This document shows, in pieces, positions 31,958 through 38,629 of a DNA stretch of 38,629 bases. A program made the translations under genes and the position numbers. This stretch comes from Brevibacillus fortis. Lineage in GTDB: Bacteria > Bacillota > Bacilli > Brevibacillales > Brevibacillaceae. The stretch covers positions 1-38,629 of the forward strand of contig NZ_PXZM01000056.1 of the NCBI RefSeq assembly GCF_003013395.1, read 5' to 3'. The first letter of the stretch is position 1. Every line of letters starts with the position of its first letter. The notes under the pieces were generated by a model, which was given only the letters and a program-made list of their open reading frames with translations, was not told where the DNA came from and searched no databases.

Positions 31958-33079
31958 ATGAGAATTGCACCCTTTAAAGTAGAAGAATGGATGAACGCTT
32001 ACGAGATGGAGGCCGTTTACAACATTGCCGAAACATGCGTAGATTCGCTGACGGTAGAAGAGTTGATTCGCCTCTCCGATGAACCGGACGATTTTTTTCG
32101 CGAGATGGCGCGCAAGAAGCTAACGTACGGTCATATCGAAGGCTCGCCGGAATTCCGTAGCCTCGTCGCGAGTATGTACCACACGATGAAGCCGGACAAC
32201 ATTTTGGCGATGAATGGGGCGATCGGAGCGAATTTTCTCACCTTGTTTTCGCTCGTCGCACCTGGAGACGAAGTGATTACTGTTCATCCGACGTATCAGC
32301 AAATTTATTCAGTACCGGAGTCGTTCGGAGCGCAGGTCAAGCTGCTTAGACTTTTGCCGGAAAATGATTTTCTGCCTGATCCAGATGAGCTGCGCTCGCT
32401 CGTTACAGACAAGACCAAGCTGATCTGTATCAACAATCCGAACAATCCATCTGGTGCTTTGATGGATGAAGGGATTCTGCGAGAAATCGTAGAAATCGCA
32501 CGTTCCGTCGATGCCTACCTGTTGTGTGACGAGGTGTATCGCAATTTGCACCAAGACCCGGAGGTTGTGGTGCCATCCATCGTCGATTTGTACGAAAAAG
32601 GGATTGCGACTAGCAGCATGTCCAAAGTATTTTCGTTGGCGGGCTTGCGTCTGGGATGGATTGCAGCGCCTCTGGATGTCATCAAGAGCTGCTTCCAACA
32701 CCGTGATTACACGACCATCAGCTGCGGAATGCTGGATGACATGCTGGCTGTCCATGCACTGAAAAACCGCGACAAGATCATGGAGCGCAATCTGAAGATC
32801 GTGCGTGACAATCTGCAGATTCTCGATGAGTGGGTGGCGAAGGAGCCGTTGGTCTCTTACGTCAAGCCGCAGGCAGGAACAACTGCGATGCTCAAGTACG
32901 AGCTGGGTATCCCGTCGGAGGCTTTTTGTATCGACTTGTTTAAAACAACGGGGGCGTTTTTGACACCAGGTAGCTGCTTTGACATGGAAGGCTGGGTACG
33001 AATCGGGTACGCCTGCTCGACAGAGGTGCTTCAAGCGGGTTTGGCAAAAGTATCGGAGTTTTTGGAGTCACGCAAATAA
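31958..33079 (+). CDS. Class I/II pyridoxal-phosphate aminotransferase
   Basis: A fold-type I PLP enzyme of 373 residues. Motifs: ICINNPNNPSGALMDEG, LLCDEVYRNLHQDP (Asp for the pyridine N), the Schiff-base Lys223 in SSMSKVFSLAGLRLGWIAAP, and a C-terminal substrate-binding Arg in GWVRIGYACS. The N-terminus (IAPFKVEEWMNAYEMEAVYNIAETCVDSLTVEEL) reminds me of the subgroup that contains capreomycidine synthase. It lies 35 nt after the cyclodeaminase gene with AAGGAGAG upstream. Substrate not determinable. Confidence 0.9.
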   Translation: MRIAPFKVEEWMNAYEMEAVYNIAETCVDSLTVEELIRLSDEPDDFFREMARKKLTYGHIEGSPEFRSLVASMYHTMKPDNILAMNGAIGANFLTLFSLVAPGDEVITVHPTYQQIYSVPESFGAQVKLLRLLPENDFLPDPDELRSLVTDKTKLICINNPNNPSGALMDEGILREIVEIARSVDAYLLCDEVYRNLHQDPEVVVPSIVDLYEKGIATSSMSKVFSLAGLRLGWIAAPLDVIKSCFQHRDYTTISCGMLDDMLAVHALKNRDKIMERNLKIVRDNLQILDEWVAKEPLVSYVKPQAGTTAMLKYELGIPSEAFCIDLFKTTGAFLTPGSCFDMEGWVRIGYACSTEVLQAGLAKVSEFLESRK

Positions 33080-33098
33080 CGGATAAAACGGGAGGAGG

Positions 33099-33128
33099 AG
33101 TGTCCCTTCGGCGAGAGCAAGGGACACT
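33099..33128 (+). promoter_or_regulatory. Strong intergenic hairpin between aminotransferase and permease genes
   Basis: AGTGTCCCTT (33099-33108) and AAGGGACACT (33119-33128) form a perfect 10-bp stem with a 10-nt loop. No T-run follows, so a classical terminator is unlikely; it may be an mRNA processing or stability element. The remaining 60 nt before the permease gene show no further clear signal. Confidence 0.6.
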
Positions 33129-33189
33129 TCTATCCTGAAATTCTAGCATTCTGGCATTTCTGATCACGATACCGAACTGGGGGGATATC

Positions 33190-34605
33190 ATGAGTCAGCC
33201 TAATGTAGATTTGCAGCCGAAAAAACAGAAGAAGCTGTGGGAAGTGAATGTGTTTGCGTTACTTTTTGCTGTGATTGCCATCGCGGTCATCCTGACGCAC
33301 ATTTTGCCGGCAGGAGAATACGGACGGGTAGAGGTAAACGGTAGAAGCGTCATTGATCCACAGTCGTTTCAATGGATCGAAGCATCTCCAGTAAAGCCAC
33401 TCGGTCTCGTAAACAGCGTGCATACCGGTTTGGTGGAAGCTTCAGGCATTATCTTTTTTGTTTTGATAATTGGCGGAACATTCGGTATTTTAACAGCGAC
33501 TGGCGCAATCGAAGCGCTCATTGTCACGCTATCGCGTCTACTCAGGAATCAAGAGAAGTGGCTGATTCCCATCATGATGCTGTTTTTTGCGGCAGGCGGC
33601 TCGCTCATGGGCATGGCCGAAGAAACTTTGCCCTACATCGCGATTATGATTCCGCTGGCGATTGCTCTTGGCTTTGATGCAATGACTGGCGCTGCCATTG
33701 TGCTGGTAGGAGCGTCGGTCGGTTTTACATCTGCACTAATGAATCCGTTTACAGTGGGGGTTGCCCAAGGCATCGCTGAACTGCCCCCTTTTTCGGGAAT
33801 GGGTTATCGGATTGCTGTTTTTGTCGTGATGTACATCGTATCGACTGCATTCGTCCTGCGGTATGCGTCAAAAATCAAAAAAGACCGTTCGCAGGGTTTC
33901 TTCGGATTGTTCGAAGGGAAAGACACGGCTGAGCTTTTGCGTGAAGATATGAAGTTGACAGCCAGACATAAAGGAATCTTGGCTTGCTTTGTTCTCAACT
34001 TTGTCGTGTTGGTCTTTGGTGTCATTCAATATGGCTGGTATCTCACCGAGCTGTCCGGACTCTTTCTGTTGCTGGGCATCATCATCGGAATCGTGGGAAG
34101 GCTCGGCATCAACGAAATGGTAGACAACTTCATGAAAGGTGCTGCTGGCCTAATTGCCGGGGCCTTGGTCATTGGAGTTGCACGGGCAGTTGTTGTGGTG
34201 CTCAATGACGGTCACGTACTGGATACGATTCTTTACTATTCTGCTGGTGTCTTGAATCAATTGCCTAGTGCGCTTACAGCGTTTGGCATGCTCGTCCTCC
34301 AAACCGTGATCAGCTTCATCGTTCCATCCGGCAGTGGAATGGCTGCATTGACCATGCCGATCATGGCGCCGCTGGCAGAATTAGTTGGCGTCACGCGTCA
34401 AACTGCGGTTCTTGCCTATCAGTTCGGGGATGGCATATCCAATATCTTCATTCCGACCTCCGGCTATTTCATGGCTGGTTTGGCTTTGGCTGGCATCCCA
34501 TGGTTACGTTGGATGAAATGGATTATACCGCTGATCCTGATGCAGTACGGGATTGCGACAGTCGCAGTAGTCGTGGCGCATTTGATTGGTTATGGACCAT
34601 ATTGA
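33190..34605 (+). CDS. YfcC-family membrane transporter (basic amino acid/dicarboxylate carrier-like)
   Basis: A 471-residue polytopic protein with about 11-12 membrane segments. Conserved elements of the YfcC/DcuC-like family: LTHILPAGEYGR near the N-terminus, GGTFGILTATGAIEALI, FFAAGGSLMGMAEETLPYIA, GFTSALMNPFTVGVAQGIAELPP, the internal-repeat match FIVPSGSGMAALTMPIMAPLAELVGVTRQ, and DGISNIFIPTSGYFMAGLALAGI. These families import or exchange amino acids, dipeptides or dicarboxylates. It lies between an aminotransferase and an amidohydrolase gene, so it likely imports or exports a pathway intermediate. RBS GGGGGAT. Confidence 0.9.
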   Translation: MSQPNVDLQPKKQKKLWEVNVFALLFAVIAIAVILTHILPAGEYGRVEVNGRSVIDPQSFQWIEASPVKPLGLVNSVHTGLVEASGIIFFVLIIGGTFGILTATGAIEALIVTLSRLLRNQEKWLIPIMMLFFAAGGSLMGMAEETLPYIAIMIPLAIALGFDAMTGAAIVLVGASVGFTSALMNPFTVGVAQGIAELPPFSGMGYRIAVFVVMYIVSTAFVLRYASKIKKDRSQGFFGLFEGKDTAELLREDMKLTARHKGILACFVLNFVVLVFGVIQYGWYLTELSGLFLLLGIIIGIVGRLGINEMVDNFMKGAAGLIAGALVIGVARAVVVVLNDGHVLDTILYYSAGVLNQLPSALTAFGMLVLQTVISFIVPSGSGMAALTMPIMAPLAELVGVTRQTAVLAYQFGDGISNIFIPTSGYFMAGLALAGIPWLRWMKWIIPLILMQYGIATVAVVVAHLIGYGPY

Positions 34606-34621
34606 CGGGAGGAGATCATGA

Positions 34622-35767
34622 ATGGCACTTTGCACACCAACTCTTGCCCAATGGGCCATCAGTGAACGGCGATACTTGCATCAATATCCAGAGCTGTCTG
34701 GTCAGGAGTATCAGACAGCAGCCTATGTTCGGAAGTATTTGCTGGAATGGAAAATGGAACTGCTCCCATGTGAGCCGCCGAATGTGGTCGGCATTTTGCG
34801 GGGGACGGATGGTAAGAAAACCATTGCGTTACGGGCGGATATGGATGCACTACCGTTAGTTGAAGAGGGAGAGAAGCCTTATCTCTCGAAAAATGAAGGT
34901 GTCGCTCATGCATGCGGTCACGATGGACATACCGCCATTTTGCTAGCAGCAGCCAAATGGCTCTCGGAAAACCGCAGAGACGTAGCACCAAATGTACTCT
35001 TTCTATTTCAATCCTCAGAAGAAATGCTCCCTAGTGGAGCGCAAGCTATCGTCCGTCAAGGTGCGATTGATGATGTGGACGCTGTCTTTGGGCTGCATCT
35101 CTGGCAGCCTCTTGAAAAAGGAAAGATCGGAATCAGTATGGGCGCGATGATGGCGTCTGCTGATGACCTGCGCATCGTCATAACCGGACGTGGAGGACAT
35201 GGCTCGATGCCACACGAAACAGTCGATCCGATCTATGTGGCAAGTCAGGTGATTAACGCGGTCCAAGGAATCGTGGCGCGCTGCGTCAATCCGATCGAAC
35301 CTGCGGTCATTTCCATCTGTCGGATGGAAGCTGGCTCGACCTATAGCATCATCCCGAATCAGGCTGTTTTATACGGAACGCTGCGGGCGCAGTCGGAAAA
35401 GACAAGGCAGCTCTTGGCTCGCGAGCTGAAGCAGAAGATTGAGGCATTGTGTTCGGCATGGGGCGCAGATGGTGAAGTCATCGTGGACTGGGGGACGCCA
35501 CCTGTTGTCAATGATGAGCAGATGAGCCGATTCGTTGCTGACGTCGTAGCCGATCAATTTGGCGAGAGCAGTCTTGCTTATGTGGAGCCGGTTATGGGGG
35601 GCGAGGACTTTTCGTACTATTTGGAGCGCAAGCCTGGCAGTTTTATTTTTATAGGAATGGGTGGAGAAAAGAGTAGCTATCCGCACCATCATCCGCGTTT
35701 TGACATTGATGAGGATGTCATCCCGACGGCTGTCGAGCTATTGATTCAAGTAGTAAAAAGATTTTAA
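34622..35767 (+). CDS. M20 family amidohydrolase (N-acyl-amino-acid hydrolase-like)
   Basis: A dizinc/dimanganese peptidase-like enzyme of 381 residues. Metal-binding and catalytic signatures: LRADMDALPL, HACGHDGHTA, FLFQSSEEMLPSGA (Glu pair), GLHLWQPLEKGKIG and GGEDFSYYLERKPGSF; the lid domain has GRGGHGSMPHETVDPI. It resembles hippurate/N-acetyl-amino-acid amidohydrolases (HipO, AmaA). Sixteen nucleotides after the permease gene with GGGAGGAGA upstream. It could release a free amino acid from an N-acyl substrate for the adjacent enzymes. Confidence 0.92.
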   Translation: MALCTPTLAQWAISERRYLHQYPELSGQEYQTAAYVRKYLLEWKMELLPCEPPNVVGILRGTDGKKTIALRADMDALPLVEEGEKPYLSKNEGVAHACGHDGHTAILLAAAKWLSENRRDVAPNVLFLFQSSEEMLPSGAQAIVRQGAIDDVDAVFGLHLWQPLEKGKIGISMGAMMASADDLRIVITGRGGHGSMPHETVDPIYVASQVINAVQGIVARCVNPIEPAVISICRMEAGSTYSIIPNQAVLYGTLRAQSEKTRQLLARELKQKIEALCSAWGADGEVIVDWGTPPVVNDEQMSRFVADVVADQFGESSLAYVEPVMGGEDFSYYLERKPGSFIFIGMGGEKSSYPHHHPRFDIDEDVIPTAVELLIQVVKRF

Positions 35768-35783
35768 CAAGGAGGAGTAATCT

Positions 35784-36752
35784 ATGTCGTTGTCCGTATC
35801 CTTTCTCGATATTGTAAATGCTCACAAGAATCTCAAGGGGCAGGTTATCCATACCCCGTTGATATCATCACCCGCGCTGTCTGCCATCGCAGATGCAGAT
35901 GTCTGGATGAAGCTGGAATGCCATCAGAAAACAGGATCATTCAAGGCGCGCGGTGCACTTAACAAAATCGCATCCTTGACGGAAGAGGAGCTGGCTCGGG
36001 GCGTTATTACCGCTTCAGCAGGAAATCATGCACAAGGTGTCGCGTATGCGGCTTCGTTAAAAGGCGCGTCGGCCCTGATCGTCGTGCCAAAAACAGCTCC
36101 CGAGACCAAAAAAGCGGGCATCAAGCGCTACGGTGCGGAGTTGGTCGTGTATGGAGACAGCTATGATGACGCAGAAAGCCATGCCTATGAGCTGGCGAAA
36201 GAAACAGGGCGCACGTTCGTTCACGCCTTTGAAGACAATGAGATCATAGCAGGGCAAGGAACGGCAGCGCTGGAGGCTCTTTTGGAAGAGCCGAATTTTG
36301 ACGTCATTCTCGTACCTGCTGGTGGCGGCGGGTTAATTTGCGGAGTGGCACTCGCAGCAAAGGCAATCAAGCCGGATGTGCAGGTGATTGGGATTCAAAC
36401 ACACGCTTCTCCCCCATGGTATTATTCGTTCCGCGAAAAGCGCTTGGCGGATGTGGTATACAGTGATTCGCTTGCGGACGGTCTTCATGGGGGAATCACC
36501 CAAGGCAACCTGGACTTGGCTCTGCAAATCGTCGATGACTTCCTGCTCGTGGAGGAAGAACACGTTGCCCAAGCGATGAGCTGGCTGGCAAAAGAGCATC
36601 ATCTGATGGTGGAAGGCTCAGGGGCGGTCGGCATCGCTGCACTCATGCAAGGAACTGTGCCCGATCTGGCAGGGAACAAGGTGCTGACAATTGTGAGTGG
36701 CAGTAATGTAGATGCTGGCAAGCTGGCGGGGATCATAGGGAAGCACGCATAG
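35784..36752 (+). CDS. Threonine/serine dehydratase family protein
   Basis: A fold-type II PLP enzyme of 322 residues. The Schiff-base Lys54 lies in TGSFKARGALNK, and the substrate/cofactor loops ITASAGNHAQGVAYAA, VPAGGGGLICGVALA (phosphate-binding Gly loop) and a C-terminal IVSGSNVDAGKL are present. There is no ACT regulatory domain, so it is of the catabolic short type. Hydroxyectoine EutB belongs to this family. Ends the operon, 16 nt after the amidohydrolase gene, RBS AAGGAGGAG. Substrate may be threonine, serine or a hydroxylated amino acid. Confidence 0.9.
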   Translation: MSLSVSFLDIVNAHKNLKGQVIHTPLISSPALSAIADADVWMKLECHQKTGSFKARGALNKIASLTEEELARGVITASAGNHAQGVAYAASLKGASALIVVPKTAPETKKAGIKRYGAELVVYGDSYDDAESHAYELAKETGRTFVHAFEDNEIIAGQGTAALEALLEEPNFDVILVPAGGGGLICGVALAAKAIKPDVQVIGIQTHASPPWYYSFREKRLADVVYSDSLADGLHGGITQGNLDLALQIVDDFLLVEEEHVAQAMSWLAKEHHLMVEGSGAVGIAALMQGTVPDLAGNKVLTIVSGSNVDAGKLAGIIGKHA

Positions 36753-36804
36753 GGAATCGGTTGAACATAGAGCCACTCTCGGCTACACTTTTTCTAATAG
36801 AGTT

Positions 36805-36830
36805 TGTTCAATAAGTCGTCTTTTTGAACA
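36805..36830. promoter_or_regulatory. Palindrome upstream of the LysR gene
   Basis: TGTTCAA (36805-36811) and TTGAACA (36824-36830) form a 7-bp inverted repeat with a 12-nt spacer, 53 nt before the LysR start. The size and position suit an autoregulatory LysR binding site. Confidence 0.4.
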
Positions 36831-36882
36831 CGCATATATACGAGGAAACGGTGTCGTTCGGTGAGGGAGTGGAAAATCAATT

Positions 36883-37764
36883 ATGGAGTTACGCAATCTG
36901 AAGACATTTCAGGTCGTTGCCGAGCATTTGAATTTGACGAAAGCTGCAGAGCAACTCGGATACAGCCAGCCTACGATTACGCTCCAGATTCAAGCGTTGG
37001 AGCGGGAGCTGGGTCATCCTTTGCTCAATCGGGTAGGCAAGCGCACGTTTTTGACACCGGCCGGAAAAATTGTGAAGCAGCATACGGATCAGCTGTTCTA
37101 CGTTCTCCAGCACATGGCGGAGGGACTTAATCATTTAGACATGCCAGTAGGTCCGCTTGTCGTTGCGGCCCCAGAATTTTATTGCATCCAATACATGCCC
37201 CAAATTCTGAAGGCGTATGTGGAAACACACCCACAGGTAAATCTGCAGGTAATTTCTTGTACCAGTCAGGAGACGTTGAAGAAAATCCAGGCCCACGAGG
37301 CAGATATTGGGATCATTGCGGGCACCACCTTGCAACCGGGTATCCACTCGAACGTGGTAGACTTAGAACAATTCACCCTGATTGCTTCTCCTGATTTGAT
37401 GAGGGAAAAAACATTGGCAGACGCACTTGTGACCTTCCCCTTTTTGTCCTATCAGGAGGGGTGCAATCTCGATGAATTTATTACCCAATGCCTGCTGGAA
37501 TTAAACTACATCCCACCCTCTGTCATCAAATGCAGCAGTGAAGAAACCATCAAACGATCAGTCCTGAATCAAACAGGCATAGCCCTGCTCAGTAAGGTTC
37601 TCGTGGAAAAAGAACTGCGAACAGGCGAACTGATCGAGCTGTTTCGCTTTTCCAAGAAAGCAGAAACATCGCTAGTCTGTTTGGAACGCCGAAGAGAAGA
37701 GCCGGCGATCCAGACCTTCATGGAGCTGGTCAAAGACGTCTGGCTATCCGTAAGAGAAGAGTAG
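36883..37764 (+). CDS. LysR family transcriptional regulator
   Basis: A 293-residue LTTR. The N-terminal HTH (MELRNLKTFQVVAEHLNLTKAAEQLGYSQPTITLQIQALERELGHPLLNR) is canonical, and residues ~90-290 are the LysR substrate-binding domain (VGPLVVAAPEFYCIQYMP, EADIGIIAG, ETIKRSVLNQTGIALLSKVLV). It is transcribed in the same direction as, and 130 nt after, the dehydratase gene. That differs from the usual divergent arrangement, so its targets are uncertain. Confidence 0.93.
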   Translation: MELRNLKTFQVVAEHLNLTKAAEQLGYSQPTITLQIQALERELGHPLLNRVGKRTFLTPAGKIVKQHTDQLFYVLQHMAEGLNHLDMPVGPLVVAAPEFYCIQYMPQILKAYVETHPQVNLQVISCTSQETLKKIQAHEADIGIIAGTTLQPGIHSNVVDLEQFTLIASPDLMREKTLADALVTFPFLSYQEGCNLDEFITQCLLELNYIPPSVIKCSSEETIKRSVLNQTGIALLSKVLVEKELRTGELIELFRFSKKAETSLVCLERRREEPAIQTFMELVKDVWLSVREE

Positions 37765-37866
37765 TCATGACAAGGGGGCAAATTACAAGAAGAGAAGGTT
37801 TTTTGTGTGGAACGGCAATGATATTGTAAAATGACAGAAGGTAAGAGAAATAGGAGATGACAACAA

Positions 37867-38145
37867 ATGAGTAAGCAAGTAAACGAAAAGGAACTCGTTT
37901 TGCATTTAGCTACCAAAACAAAAGTAGACCCGCAAAAAATCATGATCGTACTCAAGCATGAGCAAGCGTACATGAACAGTGCGAAGGCAGATTCAAAAGG
38001 TGATGTCGACGTTGATTTTGATGATCTCGTAGATTACATTATGGGTAAGTCGGATGTGAAGCTGGATGAGATCACTGTCGAGAAGATCCTGGATGTAGAG
38101 ATGGAATACTTGATTAAAAAAGGAATCGCTGGATATATAGACTAA
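37867..38145 (+). CDS. Small acidic protein of unknown function
   Basis: A 92-residue hypothetical protein, not recognised. Acidic, predicted mostly helical: NEKELVLHLATKTKVD, KIMIVLKHEQAYMNS, a central DVDVDFDDLVDYIM stretch, then ITVEKILDVEMEYLIKKG. No signal peptide or membrane segment. The layout (helix, acidic loop, helix) suggests a small folded domain, possibly DNA- or protein-binding. Weak promoter TTGTGT-N18-TAAAAT is seen ~60 nt upstream; AGGAGATG precedes the ATG. A terminator follows. Confidence 0.7.
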   Translation: MSKQVNEKELVLHLATKTKVDPQKIMIVLKHEQAYMNSAKADSKGDVDVDFDDLVDYIMGKSDVKLDEITVEKILDVEMEYLIKKGIAGYID

Positions 38146-38186
38146 TAGAGGACGTCTGGATATCAGGAAAAGAAGAGTAGTGTTTC

Positions 38187-38225
38187 AAGCACATTTCCCC
38201 TGTAGAGGGTGATGTGCTTTTTTTA
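38187..38225 (+). terminator. Rho-independent terminator of the small acidic protein gene
   Basis: AAGCACAT (38187-38194) pairs with ATGTGCTT (38212-38219), with an inner CCC/GGG pairing, followed by TTTTT. Confidence 0.8.
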
Positions 38226-38288
38226 TTCTATTTGAAACCCGCAACACAGGGGAAGCATGATGAAAAACCAAACAGTGGCTGCGGTGGG

Positions 38289-38470
38289 GAGAAGAATATT
38301 TCCAGACTAGGCTCAGTGCTTCGTCCCTCAGGGAAGCATGGACTGCCCGCTCCGAAGCGATTAGCGGGGAAACGCAAAAGTGGTAGCCGCTTCGACGCTC
38401 GGGCACGTTGCGTTTCTTTTACCCGCTAGGTAGGACTCCACAAGTCGCTACGTCTGGAAATATTCTTCTC
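38289..38470. repeat. Structured 182-bp inverted-repeat element, right copy
   Basis: The ends GAGAAGAATATTTCCAGAC (38289-38307) and GTCTGGAAATATTCTTCTC (38452-38470) are perfect 19-bp inverted repeats. Inside are GAAACGCAA (38369-38377) paired with TTGCGTTTC (38408-38416), and CCCGCT/AGCGGG/CCCGCT segments allowing alternative pairings. No protein-coding potential is apparent. Its right arm region matches 122-169 at the left edge of the window. It may be a MITE-like element or a structured RNA. Downstream bases 38471-38629 show no recognisable gene. Confidence 0.65.
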
Positions 38471-38629
38471 TGTCGTGACTGAGTACATTCTTCCATCTAT
38501 TAAGGCTTTTAAAACCCGTCTAACACAGAAAGCTCGTAGAGGAAACAGGAGAAGACAGCGAAGATCTTTGGTACACCGATCGAGACTCCATGCAAAAAGC
38601 GAAACACGCTCTTAAGCGTCCACCTCTGA

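Noticed and set aside
38214..38429. Frames of 71-73 codons on both strands across the right-hand repeat
   Set aside because: They follow the palindromic arms of the structured element and begin inside a terminator; composition is explained by the inverted repeats.

Overview
The window looks like chromosomal DNA of an endospore-forming, low-to-mid GC Gram-positive bacterium, most probably Brevibacillus or a close relative. The clues are strong AGGAGG-type ribosome sites with GTG/TTG starts, a coproporphyrin-type hemQ, an H-type small acid-soluble spore protein (sspH) behind a good sigma-G promoter, an SLH-anchored cell-surface protein, and a Bacillales YisL homologue. The genus is inferred from overall character, not from a database match.

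Region by region: (1) 1-479 carries no convincing gene but holds part of a structured repeat and a long hairpin. (2) 480-8006 is a trans-4-hydroxyproline catabolic island: a divergent sigma-54 enhancer-binding regulator, a near-perfect -24/-12 promoter at 2312-2328, then a five-gene operon (FAD amino-acid dehydrogenase/oxidase, proline-racemase-family epimerase, DapA-family deaminase, aldehyde dehydrogenase, second racemase-family enzyme) ended by a terminator. Together these supply each step from 4-hydroxy-L-proline to 2-oxoglutarate. (3) 8168-8524 is a YisL-type membrane protein. (4) 8683-15237 encodes a 2184-residue protein built from 21 carboxypeptidase-regulatory-like beta-sandwich repeats. 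(5) 15383-17079 is an RpiR-type regulator with nagB, followed by hemQ. (6) 18079-22110 holds two tandemly duplicated YcdB/PepSY-like exported proteins, one with three SLH domains and one without, each preceded by the same terminator/promoter block. (7) 22263-23252 is an aromatic-acid-exporter-family protein that appears to start at CTG; sspH follows on the other strand.

(8) 23733-26071 is a small regulon of special interest: a MarR regulator, an ArsA/Get3-type ATPase with a C-terminal HSP20-like domain, a 64-residue unknown protein and a DUF6463-like membrane protein. The same 20-bp palindrome sits in front of both marR and the ATPase gene, and both the MarR protein and the small protein end in an I-x-I tail, the motif by which small heat-shock proteins dock on alpha-crystallin domains. 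(9) A NADAR-family gene and a convergent lipoprotein gene follow.

(10) 27641-37764 is an amino-acid transport and catabolism block: polar amino-acid ABC transporter (ATPase, binding lipoprotein, permease), IclR regulator, ornithine-cyclodeaminase-family enzyme, class I aminotransferase, YfcC-family permease, M20 amidohydrolase, threonine-dehydratase-family enzyme and a LysR regulator. The combination resembles ectoine/hydroxyectoine (eut) clusters but is not one of them; the substrate is unknown. (11) The end has a small acidic unknown protein and a second copy of the structured repeat seen at the left edge.
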